From contig CAXEFP010000936.1 of the NCBI GenBank assembly GCA_963995525.1, positions 1 to 64,000 on the forward strand: a stretch of DNA of 64,000 nt, written 5' to 3'. Below the pieces are notes generated by a model. The model saw nothing but the letters and a program-made list of their open reading frames with translations, had not been told where the DNA came from and ran no database searches. Every line of letters starts with the position of its first letter. Position 1 is the stretch's first letter. Positions 26,086-40,103 of the stretch are shown here, piece by piece. The stretch comes from Escarpia spicata. Lineage: Eukaryota; Annelida; Polychaeta; Sabellida; Siboglinidae. The translations under genes and the position numbers were made by a program.

Positions 26086-26410
26086 CTGCTGCTTTAGACA
26101 AGATAAACATCAAATGGGGATGAGTTTTCACACCTATAACTTACGTAATATGTTCTTGTAACTTACGTGACGGAGATAAAACGGTAACATGCATTCCCAT
26201 TTGTGGTTAATCTAGTTATGTGTGTAGCTTGATATCAGTCTAGCCTTCGTGAAGATTTGTAACATGCAAAACATCTATTTGGGGTAAGACCACATTAAGG
26301 ATCCGTCCGCCGAAAAAAGTGCACTTAAAATACCGTTATGCTGTGATATGCATAAATGTTGTTCGAAAACTTTGACATGGGACATGTTTGTATCGTGAGT
26401 ACTGAATGTA
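26086..26410. repeat. Monomer M81, 325 bp
   Basis: AGATAAACATC replaces AGATAAAACATC near 26101, a 1-bp loss in an A-tract. This is the only net shortening among the 196 complete monomers. It is also one of the few changes in the otherwise very constant first 135 bp of the unit. No partner copy was found. Confidence 0.9.
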
Positions 26411-28040
26411 CTGCTGCTTTAGACAAGATAAAACATCAAATGGGGATGAGTTTTCACACCTATAACTTACGTAATATGTTCTTGTAACTTACGTGACGGA
26501 GATAAAACGGTAACATGCATTCCCATTTGTGGTTAATCTAGTTATGTGTGTAGCTTGATATCAGTCTAGCCTTCGTGAAGATTTGTAACATGCAAAACAT
26601 CTATTTGGGGTAAGACCACATTAAGGATCCGTACGCCGAAAAAAGTGCACTTAAAATACCGTTATGCTGTGATATGCATAAATGTTGTTCGAAAACTTTG
26701 ACATGGGACATGTTTGTATCGTGAGTACTGAATGTACTGCTGCTTTAGACAAGATAAAACATCAAATGGGGATGAGTTTTCACACCTATAACTTACGTAA
26801 TATGTTCTTGTAACTTACGTGACGGAGATAAAACGGTAACATGCATTCCCATTTGTGGTTAATCTAGTTATGTGTGTAGCTTGATATCAGTCTAGCCTTC
26901 GTGAAGATTTGTAACATGCAAAACATCTATTTGGGGTAAGACCACATTAAGGATCCGTCCGCCGAAAAAAGTGCACTTAAAATACCGTTATGCTGTGATA
27001 TGCATAAATGTTGTTCGAAAACTTTGACATGGGACATGTTTGTATCGTGAGTACTGAATGTACTGCTGCTTTAGACAAGATAAAACATCAAATGGGGATG
27101 AGTTTTCACACCTATAACTTACGTAATATGTTCTTGTAACTTACGTGACGGAGATAAAACGGTAACATGCATTCCCATTTGTGGTTAATCTAGTTATGTG
27201 TGTAGCTTGATATCAGTCTAGCCTTCGTGAAGATTTGTAACATGCAAAACATCTATTTGGGGTAAGACCACATTAAGGATCCGTCCGCCGAAAAAAGTGC
27301 ACTTAAAATACCGTTATGCTGTGATATGCATAAATTTTGTTCGAAAACTTTGACATGGGACATGTTTGTATCGTGAGTACTGAATGTACTGCTGCTTTAG
27401 ACAAGATAAAACATCAAATGGGGATGAGTTTTCACACCTATAACTTACGTAATATGTTCTTGTAACTTACGTGACGGAGATAAAACGGTAACATGCATTC
27501 CCATTTGTGGTTAATCTAGTTATGTCTGTAGCTTGATATCAGTCTAGCCTTCGTGAAGATTTGTAACATGCAAAACATCTATTTGGGGTAAGACCACATT
27601 AAGGATCCGTCCGCCGAAAAAAGTGCACTTAAAATACCGTTATGCTGTGATATGCATAAATTTTGTTCGAAAACTTTGACATGGGACATGTTTGTATCGT
27701 GAGTACTGAATGTACTGCTGCTTTAGACAAGATAAAACATCAAATGGGGATGAGTTTTCACACCTATAACTTACGTAATATGTTCTTGTAACTTACGTGA
27801 CGGAGATAAAACGGTAACATGCATTCCCATTTGTGGTTAATCTAGTTATGTGTGTAGCTTGATATCAGTCTAGCCTTCGTGAAGATTTGTAACATGCAAA
27901 ACATCTATTTGGGGTACGACCACATTAAGGATCCGTCCGCCGAAAAAAGTGCACTTAAAATACCGTTATGCTGTGATATGCATAAATTTTGTTCGAAAAC
28001 TTTGACATGGGACATGTTTGTATCGTGAGTACTGAATGTA

Positions 28041-28367
28041 CTGCTGCTTTAGACAAGATAAAACATCAAATGGGGATGAGTTTTCACACCTATAACTTAC
28101 GTAATATGTTCTTGTAACTTACGTGACGGAGATAAAACGGTAACATGCATTCCCATTTGTGGTTAATCTAGTTATGTCTGTAGCTTGATATCAGTCTAGC
28201 CTTCGTGAAGATTTGTAACATGCAAAACATCTATTTGGGGTAAGACCACATTAAGGATCCGTCCGCCGAAAAAAAGTGCACTTAAAATACCGTTATGCTG
28301 TGATATGCAGAAATTTTGTTCGAAAACTTTGACATGGGACATGTTTGTATCGTGAGTACTGAATGTA
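28041..28367. repeat. Monomer M87, 327 bp
   Basis: Partner of M78 with the A7 tract, the 138-C variant and G269. It is the last monomer in the window with the 138-C variant. From M88 onward every monomer start lies on an exact 326-bp ladder to the right edge. Confidence 0.9.
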
Positions 28368-31300
28368 CTGCTGCTTTAGACAAGATAAAACATCAAATGG
28401 GGATGAGTTTTCACACCTATAACTTACGTAATATGTTCTTGCAACTTACGTGACGGAGATAAAACGGTAACATGCATTCCCATTTGTGGTTAATCTAGTT
28501 ATGTGTGTAGCTTGATATCAGTCTAGCCTTCGTGAAGATTTGTAACATGCAAAACATATATTTGGGGTATGACCACATTAAGGATCCGTCCGCCGAAAAA
28601 AGTGCACTTAAAATACCGTTATGCTGTGATATGCAGAAATTTTGTTCGAAAACTTTGACATGGGACATGTTTGTATCGTGAGTACTGAATGTACTGCTGC
28701 TTTAGACAAGATAAAACATCAAATGGGGATGAGTTTTCACACCTATAACTTACGTAATATGTTCTTGTAACTTACGTGACGGAGATAAAACGGTAACATG
28801 CATTCCCATTTGTGGTTAATCTAGTTATGTGTGTAGCTTGATATCAGTCTAGCCTTCGTGAAGATTTGTAACATGCAAAACATCTATTTGGGGTAAGACC
28901 ACATTAAGGATCCGTCCGCCGAAAAAAGTGCACTTAAAATACCGTTATGCTGTGATATGCATAAATTTTGTTCGAAAACTTTGACATGGGACATGTTTGT
29001 ATCGTGAGTACTGAATGTACTGCTGCTTTAGACAAGATAAAACATCAAATGGGGATGAGTTTTCACACCTATAACTTACGTAATATGTTCTTGTAACTTA
29101 CGTGACGGAGATAAAACGGTAACATGCATTCCCATTTGTGGTTAATCTAGTTATGTGTGTAGCTTGATATCAGTCTAGCCTTCATGAAGATTTGTAACAT
29201 GCAAAACATCTATTTGGGGTAAGACCACATTAAGGATCCGTCCGCCGAAAAAAGTGCACTTAAAATACCGTTATGCTGTGATATGCAGAAATTTTGTTCG
29301 AAAACTTTGACATGGGACATGTTTGTATCGTGAGTACTGAATGTACTGCTGCTTTAGACAAGATAAAACATCAAATGGGGATGAGTTTTCACACCTATAA
29401 CTTACGTAATATGTTCTTGTAACTTACGTGACGGAGATAAAACGGTAACATGCATTCCCATTTGTGGTTAATCTAGTTATGTGTGTAGCTTGATATCAGT
29501 CTAGCCTTCGTGAAGATTTGTAACATGCAAAACATATATTTGGGGTAAGACCACATTAAGGATCCGTCCGCCGAAAAAAGTGCACTTAAAATACCGTTAT
29601 GCTGTGATATGCAGAAATTTGGTTCGAAAACTTTGACATGGGACATGTTTGTATCGTGAGTACTGAATGTACTGCTGCTTTAGACAAGATAAAACATCAA
29701 ATGGGGATGAGTTTTCACACCTATAACTTACGTAATATGTTCTTGTAACTTACGTGACGGAGATAAAACGGTAACATGCATTCCCATTTGTGGTTAATCT
29801 AGTTATGTGTGTAGCTTGATATCAGTCTAGCCTTCGTGAAGATTTGTAACATGCAAAACATATATTTGGGGTATGACCACATTAAGGATCCGTCCGCCGA
29901 AAAAAGTGCACTTAAAATACCGTTATGCTGTGATATGCATAAATTTTGTTCGAAAACTTTGACATGGGACATGTTTGTATCGTGAGTACTGAATGTACTG
30001 CTGCTTTAGACAAGATAAAACATCAAATGGGGATGAGTTTTCACACCTATAACTTACGTAATATGTTCTTGTAACTTACGTGACGGAGATAAAACGGTAA
30101 CATGCATTCCCATTTGTGGTTAATCTAGTTATGTGTGTAGCTTGATATCAGTCTAGCCTTCGTGAAGATTTGTAACATGCAAAACATCTATTTGGGGTAA
30201 GACCACATTAAGGATCCGTCCGCCGAAAAAAGTGCACTTAAAATACCGTTATGCTGTGATATGCATAAATTTTGTTCGAAAACTTTGACATGGGACATGT
30301 TTGTATCGTGAGTACTGAATGTACTGCTGCTTTAGACAAGATAAAACATCAAATGGGGATGAGTTTTCACACCTATAACTTACGTAATATGTTCTTGTAA
30401 CTTACGTGACGGAGATAAAACGGTAACATGCATTCCCATTTGTGGTTAATCTAGTTATGTGTGTAGCTTGATATCAGTCTAGCCTTCGTGAAGATTTGTA
30501 ACATGCAAAACATCTATTTGGGGTAAGACCACATTAAGGATCCGTCCGCCGAAAAAAGTGCACGTAAAATACCGTTATGCTGTGATATGCAGAAATTTTG
30601 TTCGAAAACTTTGACATGGGACATGTTTGTATCGTGAGTACTGAATGTACTGCTGCTTTAGACAAGATAAAACATCAAATGGGGATGAGTTTTCACACCT
30701 ATAACTTACGTAATATGTTCTTGTAACTTACGTGACGGAGATAAAACGGTAACATGCATTCCCATTTGTGGTTAATCTAGTTATGTGTGTAGCTTGATAT
30801 CAGTCTAGCCTTCGTGAAGATTTGTAACATGCAAAACATCTATTTGGGGTAAGACCACATTAAGGATCCGTCCGCCGAAAAAAGTGCACTTAAAATACCG
30901 TTATGCTGTGATATGCATAAATTTTGTTCGAAAACTTTGACATGGGACATGTTTGTATCGTGAGTACTGAATGTACTGCTGCTTTAGACAAGATAAAACA
31001 TCAAATGGGGATGAGTTTTCACACCTATAACTTACGTAATATGTTCTTGTAACTTACGTGACGGAGATAAAACGGTAACATGCATTCCCATTTGTGGTTA
31101 ATCTAGTTATGTGTGTAGCTTGATATCAGTCTAGCCTTCATGAAGATTTGTAACATGCAAAACATCTATTTGGGGTAAGACCACATTAAGGATCCGTCCG
31201 CCGAAAAAAGTGCACTTAAAATACCGTTATGCTGTGATATGCATAAATTTTGTTCGAAAACTTTGACATGGGACATGTTTGTATCGTGAGTACTGAATGT

Positions 31301-32279
31301 ACTGCTGCTTTAGACAAGATAAAACATCAAATGGGGATGAGTTTTCACACCTATAACTTACGTAATATGTTCTTGTAACTTACGTGACGGAGATAAAACG
31401 GTAACATGCATTCCCATTTGTGGTTAATCTAGTTATGTGTGTAGCTTGATATCAGTCTAGCCTTCGTGAAGATTTGTAACATGCAAAACATCTATTTGGG
31501 GTAAGACCACATTAAGGATCCGTCCGCCGAAAAAAGTGCACTTAAAATACCGTTATGCTGTGATATGCATAAATTTTGTTCGAAAACTTTGACATGGGAC
31601 ATGTTTGTATCGTGAGTACTGAATGTACTGCTGCTTTAGACAAGATAAAACATCAAATGGGGATGAGTTTTCACACCTATAACTTACGTAATATGTTCTT
31701 GTAACTTACGTGACGGAGATAAAACGGTAACATGCATTCCCATTTGTGGTTAATCTAGTTATGTGTGTAGCTTGATATCAGTCTAGCCTTCGTGAAGATT
31801 TGTAACATGCAAAACATATATTTGGGGTATGACCACATTAAGGATCCGTCCGCCGAAAAAAGTGCACTTAAAATACCGTTATGCTGTGATATGCATAAAT
31901 TTTGTTCGAAAACTTTGACATGGGACATGTTTGTATCGTGAGTACTGAATGTACTGCTGCTTTAGACAAGATAAAACATCAAATGGGGATGAGTTTTCAC
32001 ACCTATAACTTACGTAATATGTTCTTGTAACTTACGTGACGGAGATAAAACGGTAACATGCATTCCCATTTGTGGTTAATCTAGTTATGTGTGTAGCTTG
32101 ATATCAGTCTAGCCTTCGTGAAGATTTGTAACATGCAAAACATCTATTTGGGGTAAGACCACATTAAGGATCCGTCCGCCGAAAAAAGTGCACTTAAAAT
32201 ACCGTTATGCTGTGATATGCATAAATTTTGTTCGAAAACTTTGACATGGGACATGTTTGTATCGTGAGTACTGAATGTA

Positions 32280-32605
32280 CTGCTGGTTTAGACAAGATAA
32301 AACATCAAATGGGGATGAGTTTTCACACCTATAACTTACGTAATATGTTCTTGTAACTTACGTGACGGAGATAAAACGGTAACATGCATTCCCATTTGTG
32401 GTTAATCTAGTTATGTGTGTAGCTTGATATCAGTCTAGCCTTCGTGAAGATTTGTAACATGCAAAACATCTATTTGGGGTAAGACCACATTAAGGATCCG
32501 TCCGCCGAAAAAAGTGCACTTAAAATACCGTTATGCTGTGATATGCATAAATTTTGTTCGAAAACTTTGACATGGGACATGTTTGTATCGTGAGTACTGA
32601 ATGTA
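32280..32605. repeat. Monomer M100 with C7-to-G marker
   Basis: The unit starts CTGCTGGTTTAG instead of CTGCTGCTTTAG. Only two other monomers share this: M126 (40756-41081) and M161 (52166-52491), 26 and then 35 monomers further on. The three otherwise sit in different neighbourhoods, so either the change arose more than once or single-monomer sequence moved over 8-11 kb by conversion. Confidence 0.85.
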
Positions 32606-34561
32606 CTGCTGCTTTAGACAAGATAAAACATCAAATGGGGATGAGTTTTCACACCTATAACTTACGTAATATGTTCTTGTAACTTACGTGACGGAGATAA
32701 AACGGTAACATGCATTCCCATTTGTGGTTAATCTAGTTATGTGTGTAGCTTGATATCAGTCTAGCCTTCGTGAAGATTTGTAACATGCAAAACATATATT
32801 TGGGGTAAGACCACATTAAGGATCCGTCCGCCGAAAAAAGTGCACTTAAAATACCGTTATGCTGTGATATGCATAAATTTTGTTCGAAAACTTTGACATG
32901 GGACATGTTTGTATCGTGAGTACTGAATGTACTGCTGCTTTAGACAAGATAAAACATCAAATGGGGATGAGTTTTCACACCTATAACTTACGTAATATGT
33001 TCTTGTAACTTACGTGACGGAGATAAAACGGTAACATGCATTCCCATTTGTGGTTAATCTAGTTATGTGTGTAGCTTGATATCAGTCTAGCCTTCGTGAA
33101 GATTTGTAACATGCAAAACATCTATTTGGGGTAAGACCACATTAAGGATCCGTCCGCCGAAAAAAGTGCACTTAAAATACCGTTATGCTGTGATATGCAG
33201 AAATTTTGTTCGAAAACTTTGACATGGGACATGTTTGTATCGTGAGTACTGAATGTACTGCTGCTTTAGACAAGATAAAACATCAAATGGGGATGAGTTT
33301 TCACACCTATAACTTACGTAATATGTTCTTGTAACTTACGTGACGGAGATAAAACGGTAACATGCATTCCCATTTGTGGTTAATCTAGTTATGTGTGTAG
33401 CTTGATATCAGTCTAGCCTTCGTGAAGATTTGTAACATGCAAAACATCTATTTGGGGTAAGACCACATTAAGGATCCGTCCGCCGAAAAAAGTGCACGTA
33501 AAATACCGTTATGCTGTGATATGCATAAATTTTGTTCGAAAACTTTGACATGGGACATGTTTGTATCGTGAGTACTGAATGTACTGCTGCTTTAGACAAG
33601 ATAAAACATCAAATGGGGATGAGTTTTCACACCTATAACTTACGTAATATGTTCTTGTAACTTACGTGACGGAGATAAAACGGTAACATGCATTCCCATT
33701 TGTGGTTAATCTAGTTATGTGTGTAGCTTGATATCAGTCTAGCCTTCGTGAAGATTTGTAACATGCAAAACATCTATTTGGGGTAAGACCACATTAAGGA
33801 TCCGTCCGCCGAAAAAAGTGCACTTAAAATACCGTTATGCTGTGATATGCATAAATTTTGTTCGAAAACTTTGACATGGGACATGTTTGTATCGTGAGTA
33901 CTGAATGTACTGCTGCTTTAGACAAGATAAAACATCAAATGGGGATGAGTTTTCACACCTATAACTTACGTAATATGTTCTTGTAACTTACGTGACGGAG
34001 ATAAAACGGTAACATGCATTCCCATTTGTGGTTAATCTAGTTATGTGTGTAGCTTGATATCAGTCTAGCCTTCGTGAAGATTTGTAACATGCAAAACATC
34101 TATTTGGGGTAAGACCACATTAAGGATCCGTCCGCCGAAAAAAGTGCACTTAAAATACCGTTATGCTGTGATATGCATAAATTTTGTTCGAAAACTTTGA
34201 CATGGGACATGTTTGTATCGTGAGTACTGAATGTACTGCTGCTTTAGACAAGATAAAACATCAAATGGGGATGAGTTTTCACACCTATAACTTACGTAAT
34301 ATGTTCTTGTAACTTACGTGACGGAGATAAAACGGTAACATGCATTCCCATTTGTGGTTAATCTAGTTATGTGTGTAGCTTGATATCAGTCTAGCCTTCG
34401 TGAAGATTTGTAACATGCAAAACATCTATTTGGGGTAAGACCACATTAAGGATCCGTCCGCCGAAAAAAGTGCACTTAAAATACCGTTATGCTGTGATAT
34501 GCATAAATTTTGTTCGAAAACTTTGACATGGGACATGTTTGTATCGTGAGTACTGAATGTA

Positions 34562-37500
34562 CTGCTGCTTTAGACAAGATAAAACATCAAATGGGGATGA
34601 GTTTTCACACCTATAACTTACGTAATATGTTCTTGTAACTTACGTGACGGAGATAAAACGGTAACATGCATTCCCATTTGTGGTTAATCTAGTTATGTGT
34701 GTAGCTTGATATCAGTCTAGCCTTCATGAAGATTTGTAACATGCAAAACATATATTTGGGGTAAGACCACATTAAGGATCCGTCCGCCGAAAAAAGTGCA
34801 CTTAAAATACCGTTATGCTGTGATATGCATAAATTTTGTTCGAAAACTTTGACATGGGACATGTTTGTATCGTGAGTACTGAATGTACTGCTGCTTTAGA
34901 CAAGATAAAACATCAAATGGGGATGAGTTTTCACACCTATAACTTACGTAATATGTTCTTGTAACTTACGTGACGGAGATAAAACGGTAACATGCATTCC
35001 CATTTGTGGTTAATCTAGTTATGTGTGTAGCTTGATATCAGTCTAGCCTTCGTGAAGATTTGTAACATGCAAAACATCTATTTGGGGTAAGACCACATTA
35101 AGGATCCGTCCGCCGAAAAAAGTGCACTTAAAATACCGTTATGCTGTGATATGCAGAAATTTTGTTCGAAAACTTTGACATGGGACATGTTTGTATCGTG
35201 AGTACTGAATGTACTGCTGCTTTAGACAAGATAAAACATCAAATGGGGATGAGTTTTCACACCTATAACTTACGTAATATGTTCTTGTAACTTACGTGAC
35301 GGAGATAAAACGGTAACATGCATTCCCAGTTGTGGTTAATCTAGTTATGTGTGTAGCTTGATATCAGTCTAGCCTTCGTGAAGATTTGTAACATGCAAAA
35401 CATATATTTGGGGTATGACCACATTAAGGATCCGTCCGCCGAAAAAAGTGCACTTAAAATACCGTTATGCTGTGATATGCAGAAATTTTGTTCGAAAACT
35501 TTGACATGGGACATGTTTGTATCGTGAGTACTGAATGTACTGCTGCTTTAGACAAGATAAAACATCAAATGGGGATGAGTTTTCACACCTATAACTTACG
35601 TAATATGTTCTTGTAACTTACGTGACGGAGATAAAACGGTAACATGCATTCCCATTTGTGGTTAATCTAGTTATGTGTGTAGCTTGATATCAGTCTAGCC
35701 TTCGTGAAGATTTGTAACATGCAAAACATCTATTTGGGGTAAGACCACATTAAGGATCCGTCCGCCGAAAAAAGTGCACTTAAAATACCGTTATGCTGTG
35801 ATATGCATAAATTTTGTTCGAAAACTTTGACATGGGACATGTTTGTATCGTGAGTACTGAATGTACTGCTGCTTTAGACAAGATAAAACATCAAATGGGG
35901 ATGAGTTTTCACACCTATAACTTACGTAATATGTTCTTGTAACTTACGTGACGGAGATAAAACGGTAACATGCATTCCCATTTGTGGTTAATCTAGTTAT
36001 GTGTGTAGCTTGATATCAGTCTAGCCTTCGTGAAGATTTGTAACATGCAAAACATCTATTTGGGGTAAGACCACATTAAGGATCCGTCCGCCGAAAAAAG
36101 TGCACTTAAAATACCGTTATGCTGTGATATGCATAAATTTTGTTCGAAAACTTTGACATGGGACATGTTTGTATCGTGAGTACTGAATGTACTGCTGCTT
36201 TAGACAAGATAAAACATCAAATGGGGATGAGTTTTCACACCTATAACTTACGTAATATGTTCTTGTAACTTACGTGACGGAGATAAAACGGTAACATGCA
36301 TTCCCATTTGTGGTTAATCTAGTTATGTGTGTAGCTTGATATCAGTCTAGCCTTCGTGAAGATTTGTAACATGCAAAACATCTATTTGGGGTAAGACCAC
36401 ATTAAGGATCCGTCCGCCGAAAAAAGTGCACTTAAAATACCGTTATGCTGTGATATGCATAAATTTTGTTCGAAAACTTTGACATGGGACATGTTTGTAT
36501 CGTGAGTACTGAATGTACTGCTGCTTTAGACAAGATAAAACATCAAATGGGGATGAGTTTTCACACCTATAACTTACGTAATATGTTCTTGTAACTTACG
36601 TGACGGAGATAAAACGGTAACATGCATTCCCATGTATGGTTAATCTAGTTATGTGTGTAGCTTGATATCAGTCTAGCCTTCGTGAAGATTTGTAACATGC
36701 AAAACATCTATTTGGGGTAAGACCACATTAAGGATCCGTCCGCCGAAAAAAGTGCACGTAAAATACCGTTATGCTGTGATATGCAGAAATTTTGTTCGAA
36801 AACTTTGACATGGGACATGTTTGTATCGTGAGTACTGAATGTACTGCTGCTTTAGACAAGATAAAACATCAAATGGGGATGAGTTTTCACACCTATAACT
36901 TACGTAATATGTTCTTGTAACTTACGTGACGGAGATAAAACGGTAACATGCATTCCCATTTGTGGTTAATCTAGTTATGTGTGTAGCTTGATATCAGTCT
37001 AGCCTTCGTGAAGATTTGTAACATGCAAAACATCTATTTGGGGTAAGACCACATTAAGGATCCGTCCGCCGAAAAAAGTGCACTTAAAATACCGTTATGC
37101 TGTGATATGCATAAATTTTGTTCGAAAACTTTGACATGGGACATGTTTGTATCGTGAGTACTGAATGTACTGCTGCTTTAGACAAGATAAAACATCAAAT
37201 GGGGATGAGTTTTCACACCTATAACTTACGTAATATGTTCTTGTAACTTACGTGACGGAGATAAAACGGTAACATGCATTCCCATTTGTGGTTAATCTAG
37301 TTATGTGTGTAGCTTGATATCAGTCTAGCCTTCATGAAGATTTGTAACATGCAAAACATATATTTGGGGTAAGACCACATTAAGGATCCGTCCGCCGAAA
37401 AAAGTGCACTTAAAATACCGTTATGCTGTGATATGCATAAATTTTGTTCGAAAACTTTGACATGGGACATGTTTGTATCGTGAGTACTGAATGTACTGCT

Positions 37501-39777
37501 GCTTTAGACAAGATAAAACATCAAATGGGGATGAGTTTTCACACCTATAACTTACGTAATATGTTCTTGTAACTTACGTGACGGAGATAAAACGGTAACA
37601 TGCATTCCCATTTGTGGTTAATCTAGTTATGTGTGTAGCTTGATATCAGTCTAGCCTTCGTGAAGATTTGTAACATGCAAAACATCTATTTGGGGTAAGA
37701 CCACATTAAGGATCCGTCCGCCGAAAAAAGTGCACTTAAAATACCGTTATGCTGTGATATGCAGAAATTTTGTTCGAAAACTTTGACATGGGACATGTTT
37801 GTATCGTGAGTACTGAATGTACTGCTGCTTTAGACAAGATAAAACATCAAATGGGGATGAGTTTTCACACCTATAACTTACGTAATATGTTCTTGTAACT
37901 TACGTGACGGAGATAAAACGGTAACATGCATTCCCAGTTGTGGTTAATCTAGTTATGTGTGTAGCTTGATATCAGTCTAGCCTTCGTGAAGATTTGTAAC
38001 ATGCAAAACATATATTTGGGGTATGACCACATTAAGGATCCGTCCGCCGAAAAAAGTGCACTTAAAATACCGTTATGCTGTGATATGCAGAAATTTTGTT
38101 CGAAAACTTTGACATGGGACATGTTTGTATCGTGAGTACTGAATGTACTGCTGCTTTAGACAAGATAAAACATCAAATGGGGATGAGTTTTCACACCTAT
38201 AACTTACGTAATATGTTCTTGTAACTTACGTGACGGAGATAAAACGGTAACATACATTCCCATTTGTGGTTAATCTAGTTATGTGTGTAGCTTGATATCA
38301 GTCTAGCCTTCGTGAAGATTTGTAACATGCAAAACATCTATTTGGGGTAAGACCACATTAAGGATCCGTCCGCCGAAAAAAGTGCACTTAAAATACCGTT
38401 ATGCTGTGATATGCATAAATTTTGTTCGAAAACTTTGACATGGGACATGTTTGTATCGTGAGTACTGAATGTACTGCTGCTTTAGACAAGATAAAACATC
38501 AAATGGGGATGAGTTTTCACACCTATAACTTACGTAATATGTTCTTGTAACTTACGTGACGGAGATAAAACGGTAACATGCATTCCCATTTGTGGTTAAT
38601 CTAGTTATGTGTGTAGCTTGATATCAGTCTAGCCTTCGTGAAGATTTGTAACATGCAAAACATCTATTTGGGGTAAGACCACATTAAGGATCCGTCCGCC
38701 GAAAAAAGTGCACTTAAAATACCGTTATGCTGTGATATGCATAAATTTTGTTCGAAAACTTTGACATGGGACATGTTTGTATCGTGAGTACTGAATGTAC
38801 TGCTGCTTTAGACAAGATAAAACATCAAATGGGGATGAGTTTTCACACCTATAACTTACGTAATATGTTCTTGTAACTTACGTGACGGAGATAAAACGGT
38901 AACATGCATTCCCATTTGTGGTTAATCTAGTTATGTGTGTAGCTTGATATCAGTCTAGCCTTCGTGAAGATTTGTAACATGCAAAACATCTATTTGGGGT
39001 AAGACCACATTAAGGATCCGTCCGCCGAAAAAAGTGCACTTAAAATACCGTTATGCTGTGATATGCATAAATTTTGTTCGAAAACTTTGACATGGGACAT
39101 GTTTGTATCGTGAGTACTGAATGTACTGCTGCTTTAGACAAGATAAAACATCAAATGGGGATGAGTTTTCACACCTATAACTTACGTAATATGTTCTTGT
39201 AACTTACGTGACGGAGATAAAACGGTAACATGCATTCCCATGTATGGTTAATCTAGTTATGTGTGTAGCTTGATATCAGTCTAGCCTTCGTGAAGATTTG
39301 TAACATGCAAAACATCTATTTGGGGTAAGACCACATTAAGGATCCGTCCGCCGAAAAAAGTGCACGTAAAATACCGTTATGCTGTGATATGCAGAAATTT
39401 TGTTCGAAAACTTTGACATGGGACATGTTTGTATCGTGAGTACTGAATGTACTGCTGCTTTAGACAAGATAAAACATCAAATGGGGATGAGTTTTCACAC
39501 CTATAACTTACGTAATATGTTCTTGTAACTTACGTGACGGAGATAAAACGGTAACATGCATTCCCATTTGTGGTTAATCTAGTTATGTGTGTAGCTTGAT
39601 ATCAGTCTAGCCTTCGTGAAGATTTGTAACATGCAAAACATCTATTTGGGGTAAGACCACATTAAGGATCCGTCCGCCGAAAAAAGTGCACTTAAAATAC
39701 CGTTATGCTGTGATATGCATAAATTTTGTTCGAAAACTTTGACATGGGACATGTTTGTATCGTGAGTACTGAATGTA
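34562..39777. repeat. 8-monomer higher-order repeat, two copies of 2,608 bp
   Basis: M107-M114 (34562-37169) and M115-M122 (37170-39777) match in all eight positions: CTTCATGAAG with ACATATA; G269; CCCAGTTG (T116 to G) with ACATATA, GTATGACC and G269; three T269 monomers; CATGTATGG with CACGTA and G269; T269. Three rare markers are each exactly 2,608 bp apart: 34726/37334, 35321/37929 and 36631/39239. The only difference I noticed is G107 to A in M118 (near 38254). M123 (39778) begins with CTTCATGAAG again, as if a third copy started, but M124 onward diverges. Confidence 0.92.
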
Positions 39778-40103
39778 CTGCTGCTTTAGACAAGATAAAA
39801 CATCAAATGGGGATGAGTTTTCACACCTATAACTTACGTAATATGTTCTTGTAACTTACGTGACGGAGATAAAACGGTAACATGCATTCCCATTTGTGGT
39901 TAATCTAGTTATGTGTGTAGCTTGATATCAGTCTAGCCTTCATGAAGATTTGTAACATGCAAAACATCTATTTGGGGTAAGACCACATTAAGGATCCGTC
40001 CGCCGAAAAAAGTGCACTTAAAATACCGTTATGCTGTGATATGCATAAATTTTGTTCGAAAACTTTGACATGGGACATGTTTGTATCGTGAGTACTGAAT
40101 GTA

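Larger units (their letters stand above)
2283..28367. repeat. Array domain marked by the position-138 G-to-C variant
   Basis: Within this span many monomers read TATGTCTG where the consensus is TATGTGTG (unit position 138). I see it in M8, M30, M34, M50, M55, M57, M61, M63, M65, M67, M71, M73, M76, M78, M85 and M87. It does not occur from M88 to the right edge. In M50, M55 and M65 it is joined to a second change, T155 to A (CAGACTAGCC). Between M61 and M67 it falls on every second monomer, giving a 652-bp dimer-like period. A variant confined to one stretch indicates local spread rather than independent mutation. Confidence 0.85.
23803..29019. repeat. Repeat in a 9-monomer register (2,934 bp)
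   Basis: M74-M80 (23803-26085) and M83-M89 (26737-29019) match across seven monomers: TGTTGTTCG type; common type; 138-C; GGGGTACGACC (A203 to C, at 24983 and 27917); 138-C with an A7 tract and G269; ACATATA with GTATGACC (A203 to T) and G269; common type. Private changes since the duplication include CCGCTG in M80 and TTGCAAC in M88. M81-M83 (26086-27062) are three consecutive TGTTGTTCG monomers lying at the junction. Confidence 0.87.
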
